In this document: positions 6,171-14,378 of the stretch, piece by piece
How the letters are laid out: each line of letters starts with the position of its first letter
Numbering within the stretch: position 1 is the first letter of the stretch
Notes under the pieces: generated by a model
Databases searched by the model: none
The model's input: only the letters and a program-made list of their open reading frames with translations
What the model was told of the DNA's origin: nothing
Position numbers and translations under genes: made by a program
Source of the DNA: an uncultured Alphaproteobacteria bacterium
Lineage (GTDB): Bacteria; Pseudomonadota; Alphaproteobacteria; Rs-D84
Direction: 5' to 3'
DNA: 18,883 nt
Assembly (NCBI GenBank): GCA_947589625.1
Contig: CANQCM010000007.1
Location: 1-18,883, forward strand

Positions 6171-8501
6171 TTATGCGGCTTTTTTATACAGGTATTGTTG
6201 GAAGTCGCAGAACACACGACGGATTTCAGACATCTTGCCCAGTTCCATTTGTGCATTCGCAGGACTGCCGTATTTCAGATTAACCAGGTCACCGATACGT
6301 TCGTCACTTAATTCAGATACGCCATTGTTAACGTATTGTTGCAACACAAATTCAATAAACGCATGCTGACGCGAGTCATAGTTATCAAAAATCAGAATCT
6401 TATGTTCATTAACACGTTCTTGCCTGGACATAATATCAGACGTCTGGTTTGAATACACGATGTATTGCAATACGTCAAATATATCGCTGTCGTCTGCGTT
6501 CAAAAGATGTTTAATCTTATCAAACGCTTCTTCGGTATATCCGCGTTCAGCCATACGGGTCAACAATTCTTTTCTGGTTAAGGGGTCGGCCCAAACACGA
6601 CGCAGTTCTTCTTCGGTCTTAAAGAAGTTTGGAGCATTACCAATCAGACGTTCTACAAAATCCTTGGCAGGCATTGGCTTGCCTGTGACAATGTCATAAA
6701 ACGTAGTGCCTTTGTCGGTTATTTCAACGCTACGTCCGCCACCCAATTTAATTTGTATCGGTTCTTTTTCTTCATTGCCGTCACCACCATCGTCGCCGCC
6801 TTTTGGGGGAATGGGTGGTTTTGGGCCCGGACGTGGTTTACGCGGTTTGCCGACATATTCAATTGGCCCATCCCATTCCGGGTCTTCAAAGTTCTTGGAA
6901 GCGTTTACAAAGTCGTAGACAGTAAAGTATTCCTTGCCATCATACAAACGCGTTCCACGGCCAATTATTTGCTTAAATTCAATCATTGAATTGACTGGAC
7001 GTAACAGTACGATATTTTTGATTTGGATTGCATCAACCCCTGTGGATAATTTCTGGGATGTGGTCAAAACTGTTGGTATTGTTTTTTCTGTATCCTGAAA
7101 CTGACGCAAGAACATTTCGCCCATTTCTCCATCGTCTGCAGTTACGCGAACGCAATAGTTCGGATTTGTTGATGCCGTTTTTACCTGGTTTATAATATCA
7201 CGTATTACACCTGCGTGTCTTTGTGTCGCACAAAACACCAATGTTTTGTCATTCTGATTTATTTCATTCATAAATGCTTTGACACGTTCTTCTTCGCGTT
7301 CACGCAGTTCGATATTTCTGTTAAAGTCTGGTTCGGTGTATGTCTTTTTAGGGTCAATTTCACCATTTACAATGTCTGCGGCATTGTATTCATATGTGCC
7401 AAAATTATCGGTTATACGTCTGACACGAAATGGTGTTAAATAACCGTCGTCAATTGCCTGTTTCAATGAATATGTATAAACTGGCTCGCCAAAGTATTTA
7501 TATGTGTCCACATTGTCTTTACGCTTTGGCGTTGCGGTTAATCCCAAATGAACCGCAGAATCAAAATATTCTAAAATTTTGCGCCAGTTACTTTCGTCAT
7601 TTGCACCCCCACGATGACACTCGTCAATAATGATAAAATCAAAGAAATCTTTTGGGTATTGACCAAAATAAGGTTCTTCGCCACTCATAAATGTCTGGAA
7701 TATGGTAAAGAATATACTTTCCGACTGCGGAACCTTGCCGTCTTTTTTTATTTGTCCTGGCTTAATACGTGTGCGTGCACCATTTGGGAATCCGGTAAAT
7801 GCATCATATGCCTGGTTTGCCAATATATTACGGTCGGCCAGGAATAAAATACGTGGCAACCTGTCGCCAATATTACGCAGATTCCAACGTGCCTGCATCA
7901 ATTTCCAGACAATCTGATATGCGATTTTTGTTTTTCCTGTGCCAGTGGCCAGAGTTAATAATATGCGCTTTTTACCCATGCTTAACGCCTTGATGACGGC
8001 ATTAACTGCATTTTCCTGATAATATCGTTGCTGGAATACACCATCGATATTAAATGGGATTGCAGACAATTTATTAAATATATCGTTATCAGTGGCATAG
8101 GTCATATTCCACAATTCATCCGGTGTCGGATACCGGTCAATTTCGTGTTCTGACCCGTTTTGCATATCAATTTGATAAATCTTTTTGCCGTTTGTTGCGA
8201 ATGTAAAACGCACGTTTAGTAATTCGGCGTATTGTTTTGCCTGGGCGACACCATCGGTATACGAACGGGATGATTTTTTTGCCTCTATAACACCCAGTTT
8301 TACATTTTTATACAACAACAGGTAATCTGCACTTAATGTCGGACCGCGTTTACCACCTGTTAAAATTCGCCCCTTGGATATCGGGAATTCGCGACGAACG
8401 ACAACGTCGGTTTCACCGTTTTTCCAACCACAATCATTCAGCATTGGGTCGATTAAGTCAGCACGTGTTTCGGCCTCGGTCTTTGGGTGTGTGGTCATCA
8501 T
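6171..8501 (-). CDS. hsdR: Type I restriction enzyme, R (motor/nuclease) subunit
   Basis: The product is 776 aa, close to EcoEI-type HsdR. An N-terminal PD-(D/E)xK nuclease is seen as D59 with GVIEAKK (E73, K75). An SF2 helicase follows, with Walker A ATGTGKT (185-191), IIDECHRG (291-298), LTATPKR (321-327), VFCATQRH (helicase C) and GRGTRL. A proline/glycine-rich linker of about 35 residues (about 553-590) leads to the C-terminal domain that contacts the methylase core. It translocates DNA and cuts unmodified DNA when joined to HsdM and HsdS. The start overlaps the hsdS stop; GGAGA lies upstream, and a second ATG directly follows the first and is better spaced. All motifs look intact, but without a working HsdM the enzyme would not assemble normally. 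Confidence 0.95.
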   Translation of the reverse strand: MMTTHPKTEAETRADLIDPMLNDCGWKNGETDVVVRREFPISKGRILTGGKRGPTLSADYLLLYKNVKLGVIEAKKSSRSYTDGVAQAKQYAELLNVRFTFATNGKKIYQIDMQNGSEHEIDRYPTPDELWNMTYATDNDIFNKLSAIPFNIDGVFQQRYYQENAVNAVIKALSMGKKRILLTLATGTGKTKIAYQIVWKLMQARWNLRNIGDRLPRILFLADRNILANQAYDAFTGFPNGARTRIKPGQIKKDGKVPQSESIFFTIFQTFMSGEEPYFGQYPKDFFDFIIIDECHRGGANDESNWRKILEYFDSAVHLGLTATPKRKDNVDTYKYFGEPVYTYSLKQAIDDGYLTPFRVRRITDNFGTYEYNAADIVNGEIDPKKTYTEPDFNRNIELREREEERVKAFMNEINQNDKTLVFCATQRHAGVIRDIINQVKTASTNPNYCVRVTADDGEMGEMFLRQFQDTEKTIPTVLTTSQKLSTGVDAIQIKNIVLLRPVNSMIEFKQIIGRGTRLYDGKEYFTVYDFVNASKNFEDPEWDGPIEYVGKPRKPRPGPKPPIPPKGGDDGGDGNEEKEPIQIKLGGGRSVEITDKGTTFYDIVTGKPMPAKDFVERLIGNAPNFFKTEEELRRVWADPLTRKELLTRMAERGYTEEAFDKIKHLLNADDSDIFDVLQYIVYSNQTSDIMSRQERVNEHKILIFDNYDSRQHAFIEFVLQQYVNNGVSELSDERIGDLVNLKYGSPANAQMELGKMSEIRRVFCDFQQYLYKKAA

Positions 8502-9643
8502 AATTCTCCATTAAATGCTTTTTTCAAAATCGCCTGTTTTAATTCGTCTAAATCGGCAATTTGTTGAGTGTATATTTGTCTCAGACTCTGCGTTTGCTCA
8601 TACACCGCGTCCAGCTGGCAAACAATTTGTTTTTGGGTTTCTACGTTTGATGGATACTGGAATGGGTATTCGTTTATAAAATCTTTTGAAACCCTTTTGT
8701 GCCCTGCGGCCCCCAACATTCTTTTAGCACCCCTCATGCGAAATGTTTTTCTGTTTAAAAAATAGTATAAGAACTCTATATCAAGGTTTATCAAAGGCCG
8801 AAACACAATATATTCTGTAGACCCAAAACCGATGCCATTTTCGAGTTTTTTTGCAATGCCAATTTTCCCATTTTCAAAACATGGGGTTATTTTAGCCATA
8901 AGCACATCATTTTCCGCAAAATATGTATATCCTGTCTTTACTTCGCTAAGTGTTTTTGTTGTTTTTGTGAACAGATATTTTGAACCTATCCCAAGTTGTT
9001 CCATGGGGGCAAAAGTAACCATATCTTGTTCACTACATTTTATTTCGTTTTTAGACTGTTTTTGGTTTGATATTGCACCTAGGTTTTTAACTAGCCAGCC
9101 GTCATGGGGTTCTTCAAATATTTTGTCTGAAAAAGATTCAAATAACTCCTCTGCATTTTGTAGACTCTGTTGTGCAATTTGTTTTTGTGCATCAATATCG
9201 GCAAACAATGCATCTAATTTTGCAACAATCCGCTGTTGTTCTGGTAAGTCCGGGTAAATAATTGGCGTATTTTTAAGATACGTTTTGGAAACATTCTTGA
9301 TTGCTGTACCACCAAACCCCTTTTGTATATGTTCAATATTCGCCAATAAATTGTAATATACGTATTTTAAAAAGACATTACTCTTATCTTTTTCGCGTAA
9401 TATGTAGGTGTGGTCGGATGCGGAAAACGGGGTATCCACATAATGTACATTTGCAACACCTCCATCGCCCAACACAATCGATGTTTCTACATAGTCTGCC
9501 TCATCGCAATATTTTGTGGTTAATGCAGACGGGACAAAGATGAATTGTCCTCTATTTTTTCCAAACGATGCTTTACGTTTTCCTTTTTCGATAAAGTTAC
9601 AAATATCAGCCAAAGAAGCAGATTTCCATCCCGCCGGTATCAT
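8498..9643 (-). CDS. hsdS: Type I restriction-modification specificity subunit
   Basis: The product is 381 aa with the usual two-half layout. The first target recognition domain begins 'IPAGWKSASLADIC' and runs to about residue 150. The first conserved helix region is 'LPEQQRIVAKLDALFADID' (about 130-180). The second recognition domain begins near 'WLVKNLGAI' (about 183), and the second conserved helix is 'QKQIVCQLDAVYEQ' (about 335-380), ending in FNGEL. Each recognition domain reads one half of a bipartite DNA site; the conserved helices set the spacing and bind HsdM. Its start overlaps the hsdM stop by ATGA and its stop overlaps hsdR, so the three are translated as one operon. The two recognition domains differ, so the target should be asymmetric. 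The target sequence cannot be read from the gene. Confidence 0.93.
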   Translation of the reverse strand: MIPAGWKSASLADICNFIEKGKRKASFGKNRGQFIFVPSALTTKYCDEADYVETSIVLGDGGVANVHYVDTPFSASDHTYILREKDKSNVFLKYVYYNLLANIEHIQKGFGGTAIKNVSKTYLKNTPIIYPDLPEQQRIVAKLDALFADIDAQKQIAQQSLQNAEELFESFSDKIFEEPHDGWLVKNLGAISNQKQSKNEIKCSEQDMVTFAPMEQLGIGSKYLFTKTTKTLSEVKTGYTYFAENDVLMAKITPCFENGKIGIAKKLENGIGFGSTEYIVFRPLINLDIEFLYYFLNRKTFRMRGAKRMLGAAGHKRVSKDFINEYPFQYPSNVETQKQIVCQLDAVYEQTQSLRQIYTQQIADLDELKQAILKKAFNGEL

Positions 9644-11107
9644 TGCAACATCTCCTTTATTTTATTCAGAATTGTTGCGCTGGCATTGTTTAATGATTCC
9701 ATCTCATATATTATTTCAGATGGCTCACGATATATCACTTCGTCGCTTTTATTTGGATTCTTGGCGGACAAATCTAATTTGTCTGCATCCAGGTCCACCA
9801 CATCAACGAACCATGAATTTTCGGTTTCTTTAAACCCTTTAAAGCATTCAACAAAATCTGCCAGGTCTTTTTCATTTAACGGGTTTGTTTTGCCCAAATT
9901 ACGGTCCAGATTCAATTGATAATACCAAATACGTTTGGTCGGTTCGCCTTTCTTAAAGAATAATACGACCGTTTTAACCCCGGCGGTGAATACCTTGGCC
10001 GGCAAATCCAATATCGCATAAACATTGCATGTATCCAACAATTCGCGACGTACCGGAATGGCATCATCATTGCTAAGGAATGTGTTTTTGATAACGACGC
10101 CCGCCGAACCGCCCGCTTTCAGATATTTGATGAAATGTTGCATAAACAGGTATGCTGTTTCGCCAGTTTTTATTGGAAAATTCTGTTGTACACTGGTCTG
10201 GGTGGCGGCGCCGAATGGGGGGGTTAGCCAGAACTATATCAAAGCGGTCTTTGTCTTGAATTGCCATAATATTTTCAGACAGCGTATCTGTGCGCATGAT
10301 ATTTGGTGCCTCAACCCCATGTAGAATCATATTCATGGTTGCAATGACATATGGCAGCGGTTTTAATTCTTTGCCGAACAACATATCATGTTGCAATGTA
10401 TTCATGTCGTCTACAGACATATTTGGAGTTTCTTTCAGGTAATTAAATGCCTCGACCAAGAAGCCTGCTGAACCACACGCACCATCGTAAATACGGTCGC
10501 CGATTTTTGGATTTAATAGACGAACCATTGTACGGATTAATGGACGCGGGGTATAATATTCGCCGCCGGAACGACCGCTGTTGCCCATGTTTTTTATTTT
10601 TTCTTCGTACAATGCGGACATTTCATGTTGTTCTTCGCTGGTTTGAAAACGCATGCCATCAATCGCATTTATGACTGTACGCATTACATATCCGCTTTGA
10701 AATTTATTTTTTATAGTACTAAATATCACACCAATTTTATATTCCAGCGTATCTGGACTTTGTGCCGTTTGCTTAAAGTTGGCGAGGTATTTAAATAATC
10801 CTGGTTTATTGGGGTCGCTTGGCTCTACAAATTCCAATAAATCATCACCCGTCATTGCAAGATGCATGTCCAAAGAACCATCTGCCTGTTTTGGGCATGC
10901 CCATGACGACCATGTGTATTTCTTGTCCAGAATACGTGTATGCGTTTTACCGTTTAATTCGGCCTCCATTTCCTTGTTGGATTCCAGGTCTTCCAGGTAT
11001 TTCAAAAACAATAACCAGGACGTTTGTTCAATATAATCCATTTCGGTTGAACAACCGCCATCCTTGCGTAATTCATTATCTATCGTTTTGAAATTCTGTG
11101 CATACAT
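9640..11107 (-). pseudogene. hsdM: Type I DNA methylase subunit with frameshift at NPPF
   Basis: This is the N6-adenine methylase of the operon. It has the N-terminal helical domain (residues about 1-145), the SAM-binding motif DGACGSAGF (about 208-216) and the catalytic motif, which should read NPPF near residue 295. Seven Cs (seven Gs on the plus strand, 10217-10223) put the frame off by one after NPP. With six, the protein continues 'NPPFGAATQTSVQQNF' into 'MQHFIKYLKAGGSAGVV' and ends at 9640, giving 488 aa, normal for HsdM. The start is ATG 11107, with GGGG six bases before; the upstream TTG at 11119 has no such support. The frameshift removes the last third, so no active methylase is expected as written. 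Options are a phase-variable tract, a fixed mutation or a homopolymer sequencing error. Confidence 0.88.
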
Positions 11108-11142
11108 AGCCAACCCCAATTCTTTTCATTATTATGAGGGTT

Positions 11143-11171
11143 ATTGTAGCATAAAATTCCCAAAAATCAAA
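11143..11171 (-). promoter_or_regulatory. Promoter of the hsdM-hsdS-hsdR operon
   Basis: On the minus strand TTTGAT (11171-11166), a 17-bp spacer and TACAAT (11148-11143) precede the hsdM start at 11107 by about 35 nt. It lies in the 101-nt gap after the serine recombinase, so the RM genes can be expressed independently of the genes upstream. Confidence 0.6.
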
Positions 11172-11208
11172 GGTTCTGTTGCACTTTATTAAGGTTCAGC
11201 AATACAGG

Positions 11209-11802
11209 TTATGCATTATTAAGAAATGTATTGATTGTGGTGGGGCTGACTTTTAATTTTTTTGCTATTTGACGACGTGAATACCCCTTTGACAACATCG
11301 ATTTAATCACATTTTCCTTGCCGTCTAATTTATGTCGCAAATTTTTTGCACCTGGCTTTCTGCCCGTGTATAAACCGCACGCACGTCTGCGGGCCATTGC
11401 CTCCTTGGTGCGTTGCGAAATTAAATCGCGTTCAATTTCTGCAGACAGAGCAAAAGCAAAGGCCAAAACCTTGGATTGAATGTTGTCGCCTAGTTCGTAA
11501 TTGTCCTTTACCGTATAGACCTTGACCCCGACTTTCATACAATGTTCTAAAATACCCATAATCATAAACAGTTTTCACCCCAAACGCGAAAGTTCACTGC
11601 AAATAATGATGTCTCCACAGGTTATTTTACGTAATAAACCGCCCAGTGCACGTTTTTCTGGTTCTTTGGTACCAGATATGCCATCGTCGACAATGTACTT
11701 GTCTATGGTTAACCCCAGCGCACGTGCCTTGGCGTCAACTCCTGTGCGCTGGTTTTCAGTGTCTTGGGTGTCTGTACTGACTCTAAGGTATGCGTATATC
11801 AT
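11209..11802 (-). pseudogene. Serine recombinase (resolvase/invertase family), nonsense mutation
   Basis: The N-terminal catalytic domain has the nucleophile in 'YLRVST' (residue about 9), then 'DDGISGT' and 'SELSRLG'. The conserved arginine after SRLG is replaced by TGA (11577-11575), after which the same frame continues 'KLFMIMGILEHC' and on through 'ALSAEIERDLISQRTKEAMARRR' (cited in part) to a C-terminal HTH ('GYSRRQIAKKLKVSPTTINTFL'). A CGA-to-TGA transition explains the stop. The full protein would have 197 aa, right for Hin/Pin/resolvase enzymes. Such enzymes invert or resolve short DNA segments. It sits at the end of a three-gene operon with two hypothetical genes. An internal ATG after the stop could give only the C-terminal half. 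It is probably inactive here. Confidence 0.85.
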
Positions 11803-11812
11803 CTCTGTTCTC

Positions 11813-12034
11813 TTATACGTCCCATTCTACATCACCGACAATTTCTCGGATTTTATCTATCGCTTTGATATCGCCATGTTCGGCTTTGATGACCAAATTG
11901 TGTGCGATTTTTTCCAGGCGACTATCATATGCGGGGCTGTACCCGACAGACGTTTCAACAAGTTCATTTTGTTCTTTTACCGCTGTAGTAATTAGTCGTT
12001 TTAATATTTCTGTTAATTTTTCATTAGTTGTCAT
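11813..12034 (-). CDS. Small hypothetical protein (73 aa)
   Basis: This is a short, mostly helical, charged protein ending 'IKAIDKIREIVGDVEWDV'. AAGGAG lies before the start, and the stop is 10 nt from the start of the serine recombinase gene, so the genes 12709 to 11209 form one operon. The C-terminal part resembles small helical phage- or island-encoded proteins that precede recombinases or terminases, but I cannot name a family. Confidence 0.7.
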   Translation of the reverse strand: MTTNEKLTEILKRLITTAVKEQNELVETSVGYSPAYDSRLEKIAHNLVIKAEHGDIKAIDKIREIVGDVEWDV

Positions 12035-12052
12035 TTTTTTTGTGCTCCTTGG

Positions 12053-12709
12053 TTAGTCTTCTTGAAACATGCCTGTGGCGGTTTCTCGGGATGCCATATT
12101 CGGATTGAATCCGTATTTGTTGCCGTTACCCCGACGTTCGTATTTGATTTCCTTTGCAACGTCCGCTGTGCGAATTTTTTGAATTACCCCCAGCCATTTC
12201 ATTATCAGACTTTCGTATCGGTTGGTTTTGTCTATTTGTGATGCAAGCCCCAGCTCGTATGTTATCTTGCGTTCAGTCCAGTGCTTGATTTTATTTCTGG
12301 ATGACTTTGTTTGTGGCTGCGACCGCAATTCATCCAACTTTGCCTGACATTTTGACAGCTGAGTCGTAAACCATATTTCGGCCCTGTAGGCATTTTGGAT
12401 TTTTAGTTTGTATCGCTCCAGCAGTTCTTCCACGCCCATTGTCGTCATAATGCCAGTTGTTTTAATTCGAATATCGTCCGCCTCTAATGCTTTCCATTCA
12501 GCCCAGGATTTGCAATCCGCCAGTGCTTTCTCTGCGATTTTTTTATCGTATTCTGACAGTGGGTCGTGTATAAAATGTCGGCCCAGCGAATTTAAACGAG
12601 ATGCGTGTTCTCGGCGGAATCTTTCGGTATTTGCACGTAATTCTTCTGGGGTGGGCGGTTTTGGAACCGGGATAGTTTTTTCTGGTATAAAGTTACAAAA
12701 ATTCGTCAT
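12053..12709 (-). CDS. Hypothetical helical protein (218 aa)
   Basis: The N-terminus is proline-rich ('PVPKPPTPEEL', about residues 14-24). The rest is strongly helical and charged, with probable coiled coil at about 100-165, and the C-terminus is basic and glycine/asparagine-rich ('YERRGNGNKYGFNPN'). There is no signal peptide or membrane segment. AAAGGAAAG precedes ATG 12709. It is the first gene of the short operon that leads into the serine recombinase, and follows the excisionase-like gene by 58 nt. I do not recognise the family; its place suggests a mobile-element housekeeping role such as DNA binding or mobilisation. Confidence 0.7.
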   Translation of the reverse strand: MTNFCNFIPEKTIPVPKPPTPEELRANTERFRREHASRLNSLGRHFIHDPLSEYDKKIAEKALADCKSWAEWKALEADDIRIKTTGIMTTMGVEELLERYKLKIQNAYRAEIWFTTQLSKCQAKLDELRSQPQTKSSRNKIKHWTERKITYELGLASQIDKTNRYESLIMKWLGVIQKIRTADVAKEIKYERRGNGNKYGFNPNMASRETATGMFQED

Positions 12710-12767
12710 GTCGCTTTCCTTTCAAAATTCTTTCCGCGTGTATACGGGTTGATGTGGAATATTAAAT

Positions 12768-12974
12768 TTAAATTGCCGGTGTTGACAGGGTGTTTTTTGA
12801 ATGTTCTGCAATCCATGCATCCAGGTCTTCTTTGCGATAACGAATGCTTCGCCCCCAGATTATGTATGGTATTTTATGCTTACCAGTTGCGCGCCAGGTA
12901 TTCAACGAACCTACGGTTGTTCCAAGATATGCAGCCGTTTCTTTTTGTGTCATTAATTTCATTCTTTCTGCCAT
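12768..12974 (-). CDS. Excisionase/AlpA-like HTH protein
   Basis: The product is 68 aa and consists almost entirely of one MerR-like/HTH_17 domain. 'LMTQKETAAYLGTTVGSLNTW' (given in part; residues about 7-27) is the recognition unit and 'GRSIRYRKEDLDAWIAEH' (about 41-58) the wing. This is the pattern of excisionases and AlpA regulators, which bind att regions and direct excision or activate the integrase gene. AAAGGAAA precedes the start. It lies near the right end of the island, far from the integrase, so it could act on island genes or at the att site. Family confidence is good; whether it serves the local integrase is inferred. Confidence 0.85.
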   Translation of the reverse strand: MAERMKLMTQKETAAYLGTTVGSLNTWRATGKHKIPYIIWGRSIRYRKEDLDAWIAEHSKNTLSTPAI

Positions 12975-13124
12975 TTTATTTTCCTTTTTTTATTAATTTC
13001 GAAGAATGTTGTTTATACATGGCCAATATACACATGTGATTTTTAATTTTAAATGCCCAAAACGGATTACCCCATATTGTAAAACAGTAGAAAAAATAAG
13101 TGCTGTACCCCGTAGAAATCCAAT

Positions 13125-13149
13125 AAAAAAAGGGGTGCCGAAACACCCC
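13125..13149 (-). terminator. Rho-independent terminator
   Basis: On the minus strand GGGGTG, six-base loop, CACCCC is followed by seven Ts. It lies 28 nt after the stop of the gene ending at 13177 and separates that gene from the excisionase-like operon. The remaining stretch 12975-13124 is AT-rich and probably holds the promoter of the excisionase-like gene. Confidence 0.8.
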
Positions 13150-13176
13150 GAAAAACGGTTGCTTTTTTATATGGGG

Positions 13177-13839
13177 TTACCCCTTTTTGTTGCGGCCGCC
13201 TTGTGATGATGGTTGGCGTATAAGTGTAGCCATCGCATCTGCAAGTTTGTCAGACGGACGCATTTTCTTTTCTTTCATTTTTTGTATTATAATGTCCTTT
13301 AGCACGGTCTTTTTTGATTGGTTTTTATCCGTGATATGTTCCTGATTTATCACTTCGTCCATAAGCTGCATGTAATCGCTTTTATATGTATTTTTTTGTT
13401 TCCTGTTAATGCCAGGGAATACTGATAACAACTTTGTGAAATCGATACGGATGTTTGTATAGATAGGTTTGCCATCCAATAAAAATCGATTATTGTTCAC
13501 ATCTAGTGTAAACAAAGGCTGAAATTCAATATCGTCCCGTTCGTTGTGCGTAGATTCATCTATGTGTTCTGGGATATATGTGCCTGATGCTACAATTTGC
13601 GTTTTTGTTAATGCTATTTTTAGCGCAGCTTCAGCTTGGTTTATCACAGGGATGTATTTATCCCATTCTATGCTTGGTTTAGTCGTTAGGTCAAAGTTTA
13701 TTTCTGCAAAAAGGGGGTGTTGCGGTCTTATTCTGCCGGTATACTGTTCGTATAAGTCACTCATAGGCTCCCACTTTAATGCAATCCATTCGCAGGCTTG
13801 TCGCAATGTGCACGTGTCAAGAATCTCAACATCAACCAT
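13177..13839 (-). CDS. Hypothetical island protein (220 aa)
   Basis: The start at ATG 13839 is chosen because AGAGG stands seven bases before it; the longer frame from 13893 has no ribosome site and begins with unlikely sequence. The N-terminus 'VDVEILDTCTLRQACEWIAL' reads like a helix that begins many phage/island regulators of unknown function. The middle contains 'FTLDVNNNRFLLDGKPIY', strand-like, and the C-terminus is basic, helical and ends in 'GGRNKKG'. There is no membrane segment. It is transcribed alone, with a terminator after it, and is the gene nearest the tRNA end of the island. I do not recognise a family. The stop codon lies inside a short GGGGTTACCCC palindrome. Confidence 0.7.
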   Translation of the reverse strand: MVDVEILDTCTLRQACEWIALKWEPMSDLYEQYTGRIRPQHPLFAEINFDLTTKPSIEWDKYIPVINQAEAALKIALTKTQIVASGTYIPEHIDESTHNERDDIEFQPLFTLDVNNNRFLLDGKPIYTNIRIDFTKLLSVFPGINRKQKNTYKSDYMQLMDEVINQEHITDKNQSKKTVLKDIIIQKMKEKKMRPSDKLADAMATLIRQPSSQGGRNKKG

Positions 13840-13923
13840 AATTAAACCTCTTTGATTATAATTGTATATTAGTGAACAATCCCGGAAATTCAAGGCTTTT
13901 ACGATGTGTGAAATGCTGTTCGT

Positions 13924-13944
13924 GGTAGCAAATAGGTAGCAAAA
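13924..13944 (+). repeat. Integrase arm-type repeats, right end
   Basis: GGTAGCAAA at 13924-13932 and GGTAGCAAAA at 13935-13944, 11 bp apart, copy the pair at 192 and 203 near the left end. They lie 46 bp inside the tRNA direct repeat. See the left-end entry for the reading as integrase arm sites. Confidence 0.6.
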
Positions 13945-13956
13945 GAAAAATCAAAG

Positions 13957-13981
13957 AAAAAGGGTTCCGGCTGGAACCCTT
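13957..13981 (-). terminator. Terminator of tRNA-Asn
   Basis: A perfect nine-base stem (AAGGGTTCC, loop of four, GGAACCCTT; 13960-13981) is followed on the minus strand by TTTTCTTTG. It begins 9 bp after the encoded CCA. It lies on the island side of the junction, so the island brought both the new tRNA 3' end and its terminator. Confidence 0.7.
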
Positions 13982-13989
13982 GATATTCG

Positions 13990-14065
13990 TGGCTCGGGCA
14001 ACTGGACTCGAACCAGTGACATACGGATTAACAGTCCGTTGTTCTACCGACTGAACTATGCCCGA
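13990..14065 (-). tRNA. tRNA-Asn (anticodon GTT)
   Basis: A 76-nt cloverleaf with acceptor TCGGGCA/TGCCCGA, discriminator G, encoded CCA, D arm GTTC..GAAC, anticodon stem ACGGA/TCCGT around CTGTTAA (GTT), and T arm ACTGG/CCAGT with TTCGAGT loop. It serves as the attachment site of the island on its 3' side. The T-stem closing pair is A-T, whereas the displaced fragment at 27-77 has G-C, so the 3' half of this gene probably came from the island. It should be fully functional. Confidence 0.96.
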
Positions 14066-14076
14066 ACGCCTTGCTT

Positions 14077-14105
14077 ATACTATATCTAAAAACAGCTCAA
14101 GTCAA
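14077..14105 (-). promoter_or_regulatory. Promoter of tRNA-Asn
   Basis: On the minus strand TTGACT (14105-14100), 17-bp spacer and TAGTAT (14082-14077), with the tRNA 5' end 11 bp downstream. The rest of 14106-14320 has no gene. It holds small hairpins: GCAGA-TT-TCTGC at 14281-14292 and TTCGCG-N5-CGCGAA at 14300-14316. Confidence 0.65.
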
Positions 14106-14320
14106 GCGGCTTTTCCCATTGTTGTGTATGTTATAACGATGTGAATAAAATTGAAAAAAGTCAGAATTTAAGCTATAATATAAAATAATTAGAAGCTTGA
14201 ATCGCCGATTCCGATTCGATAATTTTTATTTTTCTCTAAAAACTATAAATACACAAAAAATTACAGAACTTTATTTTTCGGCAGATTTCTGCGACCGAAT
14301 TCGCGTATAGCGCGAACTGT

Positions 14321-14352
14321 TTGACCATCTGGCATGCTTATGAAATAATTCC
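14321..14352 (+). promoter_or_regulatory. Promoter and operator-like site before HTH gene A
   Basis: TTGACC (14321-14326), 17-bp spacer and AATAAT (14344-14349). The -10 overlaps GAAATAATTCC (14342-14352), the counterpart of the perfect palindrome GGAATTATTCC upstream of the paralogue A' (18512-18522). Conservation of this site in both copies suggests autoregulation. AAAAAAGGAG before ATG 14379 is a strong ribosome site. Confidence 0.5.
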
Positions 14353-14378
14353 TGTGTATCATAAAAAAGGAGTAAAAT

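Larger units (their letters stand above)
27..14040. mobile_element. tRNA-Asn-integrated genomic island
   Basis: The segment is bounded by a 51-bp direct repeat (27-77 and 13990-14040, two mismatches) that corresponds to the 3' part of tRNA-Asn. It contains a tyrosine integrase near one end, an excisionase-like HTH gene near the other, and a typical island cargo: type I restriction-modification, a Panacea-domain pair, a DUF4143 ATPase and a serine recombinase. Short GGTAGCAAA repeats inside both ends look like integrase arm sites. The element lies downstream of the 3' end of the intact tRNA, as usual for tRNA-targeting integrases. The integrase is frameshifted, so the island may no longer be able to move by itself. 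The direct repeat and integrase are seen; integration by this integrase is inferred. Confidence 0.85.

Noticed and set aside
6460..7993. Several plus-strand open frames
   Set aside because: They are antisense shadows of hsdR, which has all expected motifs.
11575..11577. TGA read as a sense codon (recoded genetic code)
   Set aside because: Other genes here end in TGA with correct operon overlaps (hsdS, hsdM, A, B), and the expected residue is Arg, not Trp.
13177..13190. GGGGTTACCCC palindrome as an operator or terminator
   Set aside because: It overlaps the stop codon, lacks a T tract, and a proper terminator lies just downstream at 13125-13149.
14199..14235. GAATCG/CGATTC hairpin followed by T-rich sequence as a plus-strand terminator
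   Set aside because: There is no gene upstream on the plus strand for it to terminate.
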